In this document: in pieces, positions 7,120 to 15,666 of the stretch
How positions within the stretch are numbered: the first letter of the stretch is position 1
Layout: the number at the start of each line of letters is the position of its first letter
From: Microbacterium thalli
Lineage (GTDB): Bacteria > Actinomycetota > Actinomycetes > Actinomycetales > Microbacteriaceae
NCBI RefSeq assembly: GCF_028737325.1
Contig: NZ_JAQZCH010000003.1
Coordinates: forward strand, 1 to 64,000
DNA: 64,000 bases
Direction of reading: 5' to 3'
Program-made: the position numbers and the translations under genes
Notes under the pieces: model-generated
Database searches by the model: none
What the model saw: only the letters and a program-made list of their open reading frames with translations
Told to the model about the DNA's origin: nothing

Positions 7120-8601
7120 ATGTCGGAGCCGTCTGTGTCGCTGTCGCTGTCGCACGAGTTCGCCGACGCGCTGCCGGCCCTGGCGGTGCGGTGGCCGGCG
7201 GATGCCGCGCCGGATCCGCGGCTGCTCGTGCTGAACGAGTCGCTGGCCGATGAGCTGGGGCTCGACGTGGCTTTCTTGCGGAGCGAACTCGGGGTGCGGA
7301 CGCTCGTCGGTGTCGCGGTGCCGCCCGGCGCGACGCCGGTGGCGCAGGCGTACTCGGGGCACCAGTTCGGTGGGTTCTCACCGCGGCTCGGCGATGGCCG
7401 GGCGTTGCTGCTGGGCGAGCTGCGGGCGCCGGACGGTTCGCTGCGCGACCTGCACCTGAAGGGGTCGGGGCCGACGCCGTTCGCTCGCGCGGGCGACGGG
7501 CTGGCGGCGGTGGGGCCGATGCTGCGCGAATACGTGATGAGCGAGGCGATGCACGCGCTGGGGATCCCGACGACGCGCTCGCTCGCGGTCGTCGCGACGG
7601 GGCGCGACGTGCAGCGCGAGTCGGCGCTGCCGGGCGCGGTGCTCGCACGGGTGGCCGCGAGTCACCTGCGGGTGGGCAGCGTGGACTTCGCGCGCGGGAC
7701 GGGCGACATCGAGGTGCTGCGGGCGGTGGTCGACTACGCGATCGCGCGGCATCACCCCGAGGCCGCGGATGGCGCGGTGCCGGCGCTCGGGCTGTTCCGC
7801 GCGGTGGTCGCGGCGCAGGCGGACCTCGTGGCGCGGTGGATGCTCGTCGGGTTCGTGCACGGCGTGATGAACACCGACAACATGACGCTGTCGGGCGAGA
7901 CGATCGACTACGGACCGTGCGCGTTCATGGATGCCTACGACCCGGCGACCGTGTTCAGCTCGATCGACACGCAGGGTCGGTACGCGTACGGGAACCAGCC
8001 CTACATCGCCGAGTGGAACCTCGCGCGGCTCGCCGAGGCGATGCTGCCGCTGTTCGACGACGAGCTCGAGCGGGGCGTCGAGCTGGCGCAGGAGGCGCTC
8101 GCAGAGTTCCGGCCGCTGTTCGGCGCGGCGCGGGCGGCGGGGATGCGGCGGAAGCTCGGGCTGGTGGGCGCCGGTGCGGGCGCGGCCTCGGCGAGCGATG
8201 CAGACGCCGAGGCGCTCGCCGGTGAGTTCCACGATCTGCTGGCGTGGACGCGCGCGGACTACACGTCGTCGTTCCGGGCCCTGTCGAGCGCCGCGCGGGG
8301 AGATGCGGCGGCGCTCGAGCAGGCGGTGGGTGTGTCGGACGGGCTCGACGCGTGGGTCGAGCGGTGGCGGTCCTTCGGGCCGGACGCCGAGGTGATGGAT
8401 GCCGCGAACCCGATCTACATTCCGCGGAACCACCTCGTCGAAGAGGCGCTCGCGGCGGCGACATCCGGTGATCTCGAGCCGCTGCGCTGGCTGACGATGG
8501 TGCTGTCGACGCCGTTCACCGAGCGGTCGGGGGCGCAGCGGTACGCGGAGCCGGCGACGGCGGACTTCATCGCCGGGTACCGGACGTTCTGCGGCACCTG
8601 A
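7120..8601 (+). CDS. selO: protein adenylyltransferase SelO (YdiU family)
   Basis: 493-residue pseudokinase-fold enzyme that transfers AMP to hydroxyl side chains of proteins, with a role in redox stress in characterised bacteria. The diagnostic run [17 protein letters not shown] (near residue 76) is present. It is followed by [36 protein letters not shown], and the active-site region [20 protein letters not shown] (near residue 250). The length agrees with the family. The bacterial protein has no C-terminal selenocysteine, and none is expected here: the chain ends GYRTFCGT. The gene stands alone with no operon partner. Confidence 0.93.
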   Translation: MSEPSVSLSLSHEFADALPALAVRWPADAAPDPRLLVLNESLADELGLDVAFLRSELGVRTLVGVAVPPGATPVAQAYSGHQFGGFSPRLGDGRALLLGELRAPDGSLRDLHLKGSGPTPFARAGDGLAAVGPMLREYVMSEAMHALGIPTTRSLAVVATGRDVQRESALPGAVLARVAASHLRVGSVDFARGTGDIEVLRAVVDYAIARHHPEAADGAVPALGLFRAVVAAQADLVARWMLVGFVHGVMNTDNMTLSGETIDYGPCAFMDAYDPATVFSSIDTQGRYAYGNQPYIAEWNLARLAEAMLPLFDDELERGVELAQEALAEFRPLFGAARAAGMRRKLGLVGAGAGAASASDADAEALAGEFHDLLAWTRADYTSSFRALSSAARGDAAALEQAVGVSDGLDAWVERWRSFGPDAEVMDAANPIYIPRNHLVEEALAAATSGDLEPLRWLTMVLSTPFTERSGAQRYAEPATADFIAGYRTFCGT

Positions 8602-8648
8602 GGTCGGGCTCTCAGAGGCCTCATCAGCTGGTCGTCTACGGTGCCGGG

Positions 8649-9569
8649 ATGAGCAAGCTCAATCGTCTGATCGGTATGGCCTCGAAGGCGCTCGGCGACA
8701 AGAACGGTTCCGGTTCGGCGGGTGCCGGCGGGTCGGACTGCCGGTCGGTCGTGCGGAGCGCGGCGGATGCGCTGACCGGTGACGCGCGGGACACCCGTGA
8801 TGAATCGCGGCCGGGCGCTGGAGCGGGTGCCGGGGCCGGGGCCGCTGCGCCGGGGCGCGGGTCGGTCGGGCTCACGCCTCCCCGGGCTGGCGCCGGTGCC
8901 GGTGGGGGCGCTGGTGCCGGTGCGGGTTCGCGCAGCGCGGCCCGCGGTGGCGTGACGGACGCGGATCGCGCGGCGATCGCCCGGTACGACTACCTCGTGA
9001 AGACGGCGGACCCGACGCAGCTCGAGCAGATCCACCGCGAGGCCTTCGCTCGGCTGACGCCGACGCAGCGCGCCGAGGTCGAGCAGCGTCTCGCCGGCGA
9101 TCTTCCGCCGCATGAGCGGCCTCGCTCGTCGGAGCCGGACCACCTCGCTCGCGCGGCGACGCGCGCCGAGATGATGCGGCCCGGGTCGCTGCGTGGCGTG
9201 CTCGCGCGGGTGCGCGGCGGTGTCGGCGCTGGTGGCGGTGGTGGTGGTGGCGCGCGGTCGGGTGCGCTCGCCGGCGTGGGTGCCGGTGTCGGGGGCGCCG
9301 CGGCGGGTGGTCTGCTGGCGGCTGTCGCGGGTGGTGCCGTGGTCAGCGCGGTCGCGGCGCCGCTGCTCGAGCAGGCCGCGGGCCTGGTCGATTTCGATGC
9401 GATCGCGTCGGGCATCGATCCCGAGACCCTGGTGTCGGGCTTCGACGCCGAGGCGCTGACCGGCGGCCTGGGCGAGCAGGTGTCAGGCGCGGCCGATCAC
9501 GTCTCCGGGTTCGGCGAGCAGCTGTCGAACTTCGAGCTGCCGAACCTGGGTGACCTGTTCGGACGCTGA
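8649..9569 (+). CDS. Gly/Ala-rich hypothetical protein
   Basis: 306-residue protein of unknown function. Residues about 50-105 are a low-complexity Gly/Ala/Arg linker. Residues about 105-160 form a conserved-looking charged helical block (TDADRAAIARYDYLVKTADP, then LEQIHREAFARLTPTQRAEV). A second Gly-rich stretch follows near 190-205, then a hydrophobic Ala/Gly segment (about 205-245) that could insert in a membrane, and an acidic tail ending LPNLGDLFGR. No catalytic motif is visible. It resembles unannotated actinobacterial proteins with an Asp/Leu/Arg-rich helical core, but I cannot name a family. It is convergent with the aldo/keto reductase, ending 9 bases before it. Confidence 0.7.
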   Translation: MSKLNRLIGMASKALGDKNGSGSAGAGGSDCRSVVRSAADALTGDARDTRDESRPGAGAGAGAGAAAPGRGSVGLTPPRAGAGAGGGAGAGAGSRSAARGGVTDADRAAIARYDYLVKTADPTQLEQIHREAFARLTPTQRAEVEQRLAGDLPPHERPRSSEPDHLARAATRAEMMRPGSLRGVLARVRGGVGAGGGGGGGARSGALAGVGAGVGGAAAGGLLAAVAGGAVVSAVAAPLLEQAAGLVDFDAIASGIDPETLVSGFDAEALTGGLGEQVSGAADHVSGFGEQLSNFELPNLGDLFGR

Positions 9570-9578
9570 CCCTGCGGC

Positions 9579-10514
9579 TCAGGGCACCATGTGTCCGGCG
9601 GCCTGGATGAGCCCGTACCACTCGGCGCGCGTGAGCGGGATCTCGCTGCCTGCGGCGGCATCCGCGACGCGCTGCGGGTTCGTGGTGCCGAGCACCACCT
9701 GCATGCCGGCGGGGTGACGGGTGATCCAGGCGGTGGCGATCGCGGTGGGTGTGACGCCGTACTTCGCGGCGAGCTCGTCGAGCTTGGCGTTGAGTTCGGG
9801 GTACTCCTCGGCGCCGAAGATGACGCCGTCGAAGAAGCCCTTCTGGAACGGCGACCACGCCTGCAGGGTGATGCCGTTGATGCGGGAGTAGTCGACGAGG
9901 CCGCCGCCGTCGCGGGTGATCGAGTCGTCTTCGCCGGCCATGTTCGAGGCGAGGCCCTGCGCGATGATCGTCGAGTGGGTGATCGACAGCTGCACCTGGT
10001 TGGCGACGAGCGGCTGCGTCACGGCCGTCTTGAGCAGGTCGATCTGGCGGGGCGTGTGGTTCGAGACGCCGAAGGCGCGGACCTTGCCGGATGACTCGAG
10101 GTGGTCGAACGCGCGGGCGACCTCGTCGGGCTCGACGAGCGCGTCGGGGCGGTGCAGCAGCAGGACGTCGATGCGGTCGGTGCCGAGCGCTTCGAGCGAC
10201 TCTTCTGCCGAGGCGACGATGTGCTCGTAGGAGTGGTCGAAGTGCCACTCGTCGGTCATGATGCCGGTCTTGGTCTGCAGCGTGATCTCGTCGCGCTCGG
10301 AAGCGCTGAGCTTCAGCGCTTCGGTGAAGCGTCGCTCGCAGGCGTGGCGGGTGGAGCCGTAGATGTCGGCGTGGTCGAAGAAGTCGACACCCACCGCGCG
10401 CGAGCTGTCGTAGAGGGCGCGGATGTCGTCGTCGGAGAGCTCCTCGATGCGCATCATGCCGGCGACGACGTTGGGGACCTGGATGTTGCTTCGACCGAGG
10501 GGGACGTGGCGCAT
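9579..10514 (-). CDS. aldo/keto reductase
   Basis: 311-residue NADPH-dependent oxidoreductase of the aldo/keto reductase TIM-barrel family. The opening MRHVPLGRSNIQVPNVVAGM is typical. The catalytic Asp and Tyr lie in GVDFFDHADIYGSTRH, the Lys in EITLQTKTGIM and the His in IDVLLLHRPDALVEP. The sequence GVSNHTPRQIDLL follows. It is closest in pattern to the YdhF-type reductases. The cytosolic substrate is unknown. The ATG at 10514 has a GGAG ribosome binding site four bases upstream. It is monocistronic and convergent with the preceding gene. Confidence 0.9.
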   Translation of the reverse strand: MRHVPLGRSNIQVPNVVAGMMRIEELSDDDIRALYDSSRAVGVDFFDHADIYGSTRHACERRFTEALKLSASERDEITLQTKTGIMTDEWHFDHSYEHIVASAEESLEALGTDRIDVLLLHRPDALVEPDEVARAFDHLESSGKVRAFGVSNHTPRQIDLLKTAVTQPLVANQVQLSITHSTIIAQGLASNMAGEDDSITRDGGGLVDYSRINGITLQAWSPFQKGFFDGVIFGAEEYPELNAKLDELAAKYGVTPTAIATAWITRHPAGMQVVLGTTNPQRVADAAAGSEIPLTRAEWYGLIQAAGHMVP

Positions 10515-10641
10515 GATTCTCCGTTGACTCAGGGCGGGCTCGGTTCCGGTGGGGTTCCGGTGCCGGTTCGTTCTCAGTATCGCGGCAGCTGCCCGGGTGA
10601 GGGGCCGCTCGGTCGCGGGCGGTCCGTGCCACGATGGGCGC

Positions 10642-11130
10642 GTGCCGGTCGTCGAGTCGCGTTGCGTCGTTCCCGTTCCCGTCGAGGTCGCGTTCGCGGT
10701 GTCGCAGACGCAGGGTGAGGTGCGAAAGCGATGGGATCCGTTCATCCGCCGGCAGCACCTGATCGATGCGGAGCGGCCGGCGAAGGGTGTGCGGACGTTC
10801 ACGGTGCAGCGGTTCGGTCTGCGGATGGAGAGCGAGTACGTCTCGTACAACCCGCCGACCAACGTGGGGATGAAGATGACGCGCGGGTCGTGGTTCTTCG
10901 AGCGCATGGGTGGCGGGTGGCGGTTCAGTGCGGTCGAGGGCGATGCGTCGAGCACGCTCGCGGTGTGGCGCTACAACTTCACGTGTCGTCCGCGGTGGCT
11001 GGCGCCGATCGCGGAACGGGTGGGGGCGTTGCTGCTGCAGCGTGACATCGACCGTCGGATCGCCGGGTTCTCGCGCGGGTGCGTCGATCCGGTCGTGCTG
11101 GCCGAGGCGGAGCGCATCCGGGCGGCGTGA
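10642..11130 (+). CDS. SRPBCC (START-like) family protein
   Basis: 162-residue protein with the helix-grip fold. It opens PVVESRCVVPVPVEVAFAVS, the usual first strand and helix of polyketide-cyclase/SRPBCC proteins. The sequence VRKRWDPFIRRQHLI follows, then a curved beta sheet with SEYVSYNPPTNVGMKMTRGS and a long C-terminal helix. These domains bind hydrophobic ligands in an internal pocket; the ligand here is unknown. The GTG at 10642 is chosen because homology-like sequence starts immediately after it. It is a single gene, convergent with the DUF222-HNH gene. Confidence 0.78.
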   Translation: MPVVESRCVVPVPVEVAFAVSQTQGEVRKRWDPFIRRQHLIDAERPAKGVRTFTVQRFGLRMESEYVSYNPPTNVGMKMTRGSWFFERMGGGWRFSAVEGDASSTLAVWRYNFTCRPRWLAPIAERVGALLLQRDIDRRIAGFSRGCVDPVVLAEAERIRAA

Positions 11131-11162
11131 ATCCTCGGGCGTCGGGCCCAGGGCGGTGCGTG

Positions 11163-12581
11163 TCAGAAGGGTGGCGGGTCGTCCGGCGGTCCGCCGGGAT
11201 CGCCCGGTCGTCCGGGTGGTGCTGAGACCGGCTCGGGGACGAAGCACACGCTGGGGACGGGAACGTCTTCGCGATAGACCCGACCCCGGGGTGACGTCCA
11301 CTCGAGAACGCCGCCGCCGACCTGCCGGACCTGCCACTTCGTGAACTGCTTCATCGAGTGGTGCCGTTGGCAGAGGTGGGCGAGGTTGAAGATGTGCGTG
11401 TGTCCGCCGAGGGCGTGGTCGATGGTGTGGTCGATCTCGCAGCGGATCGCGGCGCGGCGGCATCCGGGGAACCGGCAGTGCTGGTCGCGCGCTTGCAGCA
11501 GCCGTCGCATCGAGGCGGTGGGCCGGTAGGTGTCGGTCTCGACGGGGGTGCGGGTGACCGGGTCGACGAAGAGGCGGTCCCACGTGGCGCTGCGCGCGGC
11601 GACCTCGCGCGCGGAGTCGGCGTCGATGAGCGACGCGCCCGCGGCTTCGGCAGGCGCATTGTCGACGCCGGTGAGCGTGTCAGCCGTGACCACGACCTGC
11701 ACCCGCGCGCGGATCGCCCCGAGGGGTCCGGGCGCGTCGGTGCCGTACGTGGGATCGACGACCGGGGCGCCGCCCAGCAGCAGGTCGCCGAACGCGTCGG
11801 CGCGGAGCTGGTCCATCGTGCGGAGGTCGGGTCCGCCGGCTTCGTCGCCGGGAGCGGACGTGGGTAGCCCGAAGGCTTCGCCGGCGGCATCCGGTCGGGT
11901 CGACGCGGTCTGACGGGCGTCCTTGACAGACTGGGCCATGGCGGTCAGGCGGTCGTGGATGCCGGTGGCGATGAGCACCGGCAGCGTCGCGGTGAGCTCG
12001 GACATGCCGTCGTCGCCGTGGGTGACCCACACGCCCCGCTTGGCGGATGCGGCGAGGTGGCGCTCGGCGAACGAGTCGGGGCGCAGGCGGGCGGCGAGGT
12101 TGCGCAGGGGCTCGCGCACGCGCGATGCGATGTCTCGCTCGCAGATCGCGATCGCGGCCTGTTCGTACTCGGGGCGGAGGTCGTCGGCGATGCCGCATCC
12201 CGTCCGTACGACCAGGTCGACGTGCTCGCGGGTGACCCGCCGGGCCCGCCACGCGTCGAAGACCGCGGGGTAGTCGTCGACGATGGTCAGGGCGTGGTCG
12301 ATCTCGTTCTGCGCGCGGCGATCGTGTGAGCGACGCAGGCCCGCGATCTCGGCCGCGATCGACCGCATCTCCATGTCGGAGTTCATGCCGCGGGGACGCG
12401 ACGTGGCCGCCGCCGCACGCTCCAACGCCGTGCGACCCGCGTCGGCGAGCACGCGGGTCAGCTCGATCTGGGCGGCGTGGAGGACGTCGTCGGCCGCGGT
12501 CAACCGGTCGATGATGCTCGCGTACGGCGACTCGGACGACGCGGCATCCCGGTCGTCGAACTCATCGCCTGTCGCCTGCAT
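11163..12581 (-). CDS. DUF222 / HNH endonuclease domain protein
   Basis: 472-residue protein with an N-terminal helical DUF222 domain (about residues 20-300: LTRVLADAGRTALERAAA, RSHDRRAQNEIDHALTIVDD) and a C-terminal HNH nuclease. The nuclease has DQHCRFPGCRRAAIRCEIDH and HIFNLAHLCQRHHSMKQFTK, giving the two zinc-binding CxxC/H pairs and the catalytic histidine. This architecture exists in many copies per genome in actinobacteria, and its biological role (DNA repair, defence or mobile-element related) is unsettled. The tail is Pro/Gly-rich. The ATG at 12581 lies just before MQATGDEFDD; a longer start is possible but adds no recognisable sequence. Confidence 0.85.
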   Translation of the reverse strand: MQATGDEFDDRDAASSESPYASIIDRLTAADDVLHAAQIELTRVLADAGRTALERAAAATSRPRGMNSDMEMRSIAAEIAGLRRSHDRRAQNEIDHALTIVDDYPAVFDAWRARRVTREHVDLVVRTGCGIADDLRPEYEQAAIAICERDIASRVREPLRNLAARLRPDSFAERHLAASAKRGVWVTHGDDGMSELTATLPVLIATGIHDRLTAMAQSVKDARQTASTRPDAAGEAFGLPTSAPGDEAGGPDLRTMDQLRADAFGDLLLGGAPVVDPTYGTDAPGPLGAIRARVQVVVTADTLTGVDNAPAEAAGASLIDADSAREVAARSATWDRLFVDPVTRTPVETDTYRPTASMRRLLQARDQHCRFPGCRRAAIRCEIDHTIDHALGGHTHIFNLAHLCQRHHSMKQFTKWQVRQVGGGVLEWTSPRGRVYREDVPVPSVCFVPEPVSAPPGRPGDPGGPPDDPPPF

Positions 12582-12689
12582 GTACCCATCTTGCCAAGTG
12601 GGTACGACACTGCAGCCGAACATCCGCGCGATGGGGGAGAACTCGTCGACGGTGCCAGTCGGGGAGGAGTCGCCCCGCCGGACGCGCGG

Positions 12690-13505
12690 TCACATCCCGT
12701 TCGGCCGCATCGCGGCGGCGGTGTCGGTTGCGACACCGAGGGCATCGGTGAGCGGCCGGTCGAGCAGGCGTCCAAGGTCGGAACCCGTGTCGCGCAGCAG
12801 GCCATGACGGATGCTGCTGGCGATCGAGGCCAGCATCGGCGGTTGGAACGCCAGAAGTGTGTCGTCCGCGAGGAGTCGGGAGCGGTACTCGGAAAGCCCG
12901 ATCGTCCTGTGGGTGACGCCGAGACGCGCGGCGACGCCGGATGCCGTGATCGGCTCACCGACGAGGTCGTAGGTGGCACCGCGGTGGGCAGGCGGGTCGC
13001 TGGCGACGACCGCTGCGGCGGCGGCAAGGTCGGCGCGCGCGACCGCCGCAGGGGCGCCGTCGCCGAACGCGGACTCGAGGCCGGCGGGCGTCCACGTCAG
13101 CAGGGCTCCGAACAGCTCGGCGTAGAGACCGTTGCGCAGGATGGTCCACGGCAGGCCGCTGGTGCGGATCAGTTGCTCGGTGACGCGGTGGGCGAGCGCG
13201 AAGCCGAGGTGGTCGCCGGCGCGCGTCAGGCTCGTGTAGATGACGTGGGCGACGCCGTCGCGGGCAGCGGCATCCAGGATCGTCCGGTGCCGGGTGATGA
13301 CGTGATCGTCCTCGGCGTAGCCCGCCGAGATGAGTACCAGCGTCGAGATGCCCGTGAGGTCGAGGCGGGCGGGATCGTCGAAGTCGATGAACCGTTGCCT
13401 CTCGGTCGGCGTGCGCGTTCCGCCGATGGTGGGTATGTCGCGAGCGGCCAGCTCGTGGAGGGTGAGTGATGCGAGCTGTCCGTTCGCGCCGGTGACCATG
13501 ATCAT
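12690..13505 (-). CDS. NmrA-like NAD(P)-dependent oxidoreductase (quinone reductase QOR2 type)
   Basis: 271-residue atypical short-chain dehydrogenase. MIMVTGANGQLASLTLHELA is the N-terminal dinucleotide-binding motif. VLISAGYAEDDHVITRHRTI and VIYTSLTRAGDHLGFALAHR are characteristic of the NmrA/QOR2 subgroup that reduces quinones or senses NADP. There is no YxxxK catalytic pair, as expected for this subgroup. It is divergent from an HxlR regulator across 84 bases, a very common pairing in which the regulator controls the reductase in response to electrophiles. The start at 13505 is preceded by an AGAGGA ribosome binding site; a second in-frame ATG lies six bases later. Confidence 0.85.
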   Translation of the reverse strand: MIMVTGANGQLASLTLHELAARDIPTIGGTRTPTERQRFIDFDDPARLDLTGISTLVLISAGYAEDDHVITRHRTILDAAARDGVAHVIYTSLTRAGDHLGFALAHRVTEQLIRTSGLPWTILRNGLYAELFGALLTWTPAGLESAFGDGAPAAVARADLAAAAAVVASDPPAHRGATYDLVGEPITASGVAARLGVTHRTIGLSEYRSRLLADDTLLAFQPPMLASIASSIRHGLLRDTGSDLGRLLDRPLTDALGVATDTAAAMRPNGM

Positions 13506-13529
13506 CGCTGTGGGTCCTCTTGGGTGGTT

Positions 13530-13550
13530 CTCATCAGTAACTACGATGAG
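13530..13550. promoter_or_regulatory. candidate HxlR operator (inverted repeat)
   Basis: CTCATC, a 9-base spacer, and GATGAG form a perfect 6-bp inverted repeat in the 84-bp gap between the divergent oxidoreductase and hxlR-type genes. A smaller GTA-xx-TAC dyad lies inside. HxlR-family proteins bind dyads in such divergent promoters. Whether this one is the site is inference from position and symmetry. Confidence 0.4.
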
Positions 13551-13589
13551 CTTCGACCGGTCGCGGCCGGGCCACAAGGAGGCAGTTCT

Positions 13590-14012
13590 ATGTCAGTGAC
13601 GCACACGGAGGTAACCGCGGGAGCGGCGGAGCTCGACCCGTGCGGGCAGCCGGACCATCCCGACTGCGGGATCCGCGATGTGCTCGACCGCGTCGGCGAC
13701 AAGTGGTCGGTGCTCGTGATCGTCGAGCTGGCGAGCGGGGCGCGTCGCTTCCGCGAGCTGCAGCGCGCGATCGACGGCATCTCGCAGCGCATGCTGACGC
13801 TCACCGTGCGCCGGCTCGAGCGCGACGGCCTGGTCATCCGGACCGTCTACCCGACCGTTCCGGCCCAGGTCGACTACCGCCTCACCGAGACCGGCGCGAG
13901 CCTGACACACCTCGTGAAGGCGCTCGCCGACTGGTCGCTCGAGAACCGCGACGGCATCGCGGACGCGCGACAGGCGTACGACGCGCAGCATCCCGACAAC
14001 GGCATCCGCTAG
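13590..14012 (+). CDS. HxlR family transcriptional regulator
   Basis: 140-residue winged-helix regulator. The family core CGIRDVLDRVGDKWSVLVIV (about residues 28-47) is followed by GARRFRELQRAIDGISQRML (recognition helix) and LERDGLVIRTVYPTVPAQVD (wing), then YRLTETGASL. The cysteines at the N-terminus (CGQPDHPDC) are candidates for thiol-based sensing as in YodB/HypR-type relatives; this is inference. A strong AAGGAGG ribosome binding site precedes the ATG. It is divergent from the NmrA-like oxidoreductase, its probable target. Its stop codon shares the CTAG at 14009-14012 with the stop of the convergent DUF1905 gene. Confidence 0.9.
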   Translation: MSVTHTEVTAGAAELDPCGQPDHPDCGIRDVLDRVGDKWSVLVIVELASGARRFRELQRAIDGISQRMLTLTVRRLERDGLVIRTVYPTVPAQVDYRLTETGASLTHLVKALADWSLENRDGIADARQAYDAQHPDNGIR

Positions 14013-14280
14013 CGCGGGGCGATGACGACGTCGACGACATCACCGACGTCTTGCCGAGCGCTGTGCGCACCTTCGCGTTGAGCGACACCATGTGCCCGCC
14101 GGTGCCGGCCACCATGGCGCCGACGTTCTCGAGCAGGATGCCGTCGACCGTCGCGTCGACGCGGACCGTTTTGCCCGTGCCGAAGAACTCGGCCGAGCCG
14201 GGGATCTCGACGCAGCTCCATGTCTCGCCTTTGATGGCGACCCCGATGGTCGTCTGAAACCGTAGCTCGCTCGCGCTCAT
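14009..14280 (-). pseudogene. DUF1905 protein, frameshifted near the 3' end
   Basis: The frame from ATG 14280 (MSASELRFQTTIGVAIKGET) follows the DUF1905 beta-barrel pattern through GTGKTVRVDATVDGILLENV and HMVSLNAKVRTALGK. It then runs into nonsense, whereas the adjacent frame supplies the expected ending DVGDVVDVVIAPR and a stop at 14009. Joining them needs one inserted base near 14049-14053, so the gene carries a one-base deletion and loses its last strand. Without the stop in the right frame the product would read on through the opposite hxlR gene to 13882. The cause is real decay or a sequencing error in a GC-rich run. The repaired protein would be about 90 residues, normal for the family, whose function is unknown. 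Confidence 0.7.
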
Positions 14281-14460
14281 GCCGTCAGGTTAGGGGAGGG
14301 CGCGACGCGGATGCCGTCCCGTGAGATGGCCCGCTATCCGGAATGCGCGGGTGATGCGGGCTCCCGACTTTTCCGCCAAGATGGCGCAGGGGATCGCGCC
14401 GGGGAGCGCGACGCGCACGAGTTACGGGCGGCAGCGGTGCCGCCCGGATGGGGGAAAGAG

Positions 14461-15123
14461 ATGACCGAGTCGAGCCTGCCGCCCGCCGGATGGTATCCCG
14501 CACCGCACGCCGCGGGGCAGTCGCGCTACTGGGACGGCGCCGCCTGGACCGAGCACGATGTGGAGCCCGAGAAGCAGCCGTCGTTCCTGCAGCGAGGGAT
14601 GTCGCGGAAGATGGGTCTGATCGCGTCGGCATCCACACTCGCGGTGGGGATTCTGCTCGGGTCGTCGATCGGCGGCTCGGGTGCCGTTGCCGAACTGTCG
14701 TCGCTGAAAGAGAAGGTGACCGCGCTCGAAAGCGACATCGGCGAGGCGGAGGTGGTCGCTGCAGACAGCGACGCGGCACTCGCGGACGCTCAGGCGGATC
14801 GGGATGCCGCGGTCGCCGAGCTCACCGAGACCACCGAGGCCCTCACGCTCGCCGCAGCCAAGGTCGTCGAGCTTGAGGGTGCCGCGACCGCAAACCAGGG
14901 TGAGCTCGATGCTCGCGCCGCGCGTATCGCCGAGCTGGAGGGACAGGTCTCGGCTCAGACCGCGCCCGTCTCAGCGCCTGCGCCGGCGCCCGCTGCCCCG
15001 GCGATCGTGTCGTTCGACAACTGCACAGCGGTGCGCAACGCTGGAGCCGCCCCGATCCGCTCGGGCGACCCGGGTTACGGGCGCCACCTCGACCGTGACG
15101 GGGACGGTATCGGCTGCGAGTAG
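14461..15123 (+). CDS. DUF2510 / coiled-coil / excalibur membrane protein
   Basis: 220-residue envelope protein. The N-terminal DUF2510 module is PPAGWYPAPHAAGQSRYWDG (residues 7-26) with AAWTEHD. One membrane helix follows near residues 50-75 (MGLIASASTLAVGILLGSSI). A long Ala/Glu-rich coiled coil then spans about 80-165, a Pro/Ala linker about 165-182, and a C-terminal excalibur domain (FDNCTAVRNAGAAPIRSGDP then HLDRDGDGIGCE). The excalibur motif DxDxDGxxCE is a calcium-binding loop that lies outside the cell. The topology is cytosolic DUF2510 and an extracellular stalk and head. Its role is likely envelope-associated but not known. The ATG has GAAAGAG upstream. The gene is single, with a small hairpin just after the stop. 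Confidence 0.85.
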   Translation: MTESSLPPAGWYPAPHAAGQSRYWDGAAWTEHDVEPEKQPSFLQRGMSRKMGLIASASTLAVGILLGSSIGGSGAVAELSSLKEKVTALESDIGEAEVVAADSDAALADAQADRDAAVAELTETTEALTLAAAKVVELEGAATANQGELDARAARIAELEGQVSAQTAPVSAPAPAPAAPAIVSFDNCTAVRNAGAAPIRSGDPGYGRHLDRDGDGIGCE

Positions 15124-15129
15124 TCGCCG

Positions 15130-15146
15130 GACGCCGGGGTGGCGTC
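15130..15146 (+). terminator. weak hairpin after the excalibur gene
   Basis: GACGCC-ggggt-GGCGTC is a perfect 6-bp stem with a 5-base loop, six bases after the stop codon. There is no clear U-tract, so it would be an imperfect terminator at best. It also lies just upstream of the NUDIX gene start at 15178. Confidence 0.35.
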
Positions 15147-15177
15147 GTGTGCGGGAGATCGGCGCGACAATGTCGGG

Positions 15178-15666
15178 GTGAGTCTTCTTCCCTACGAGTT
15201 CTACCGTCAGGTCGAGCAGACGATGCCGATCGCGTGTATCGATTTCGTCCCCGTGCGTCAGGTCGGTGACGGTAGGCAGGTAGGTCTCATCTCGCGCGAG
15301 TCGCCGTATGGCCGAGTCTGGTGCCACCTCGGCGGGCGCATCCGTCGTGGCGAGACGATTGTCCAGGGACTGCAGCGGCATGCGCGCGAGACCGTGGGGG
15401 TGGAGACGGACGTCGCCCCCAACGCGCAGCCGGTCTACGTGTACGAGTGGTTCCCGTCAGCTGTCGCTCCGAACGATGGCACGCAGTTCGGCAACGATGA
15501 GCGAAAGCACTCGATCGGGTTGTCGTACGTCGTGCGCTTGCTCGGCGATCCGTCGCCTCAAGGAGAGGCGCTCGCATTCGAATGGTTCGAGACAGACCGC
15601 TTGCCCGAGAACAGCTGGCCCGGAAGTGCCGAACTGGTCCGCCGACTTCTGGGTCAGGTTTCGTAG
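15178..15666 (+). CDS. NUDIX hydrolase-like protein (DUF4916 type)
   Basis: 162-residue protein with a NUDIX fold. The box reads GGRIRRGETIVQGLQRHARE: it keeps the leading Gly, the first Glu and the Arg, but the second half of the consensus (REUxEExGU) is degenerate, with His in place of the first catalytic Glu and Thr in place of the last. Metal-dependent hydrolysis may therefore be altered. MPIACIDFVPVRQVGDG and EWFPSAVAPNDGTQFGNDER frame the box. The GTG start at 15178 is preferred because the downstream sequence is family-like. The 3' end overlaps the convergent Dabb gene by 13 bases. Confidence 0.75.
   Translation: MSLLPYEFYRQVEQTMPIACIDFVPVRQVGDGRQVGLISRESPYGRVWCHLGGRIRRGETIVQGLQRHARETVGVETDVAPNAQPVYVYEWFPSAVAPNDGTQFGNDERKHSIGLSYVVRLLGDPSPQGEALAFEWFETDRLPENSWPGSAELVRRLLGQVS

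Noticed and set aside
9570..9584. CCCTG-cggct-CAGGG hairpin between convergent genes
   Set aside because: A 5-bp stem is too short to distinguish from chance in this GC content.
11163..12581. DUF222-HNH protein as a mobile element or defence island marker
   Set aside because: Such proteins are common single chromosomal genes in actinobacteria; no transposase, intron or repeats flank it.
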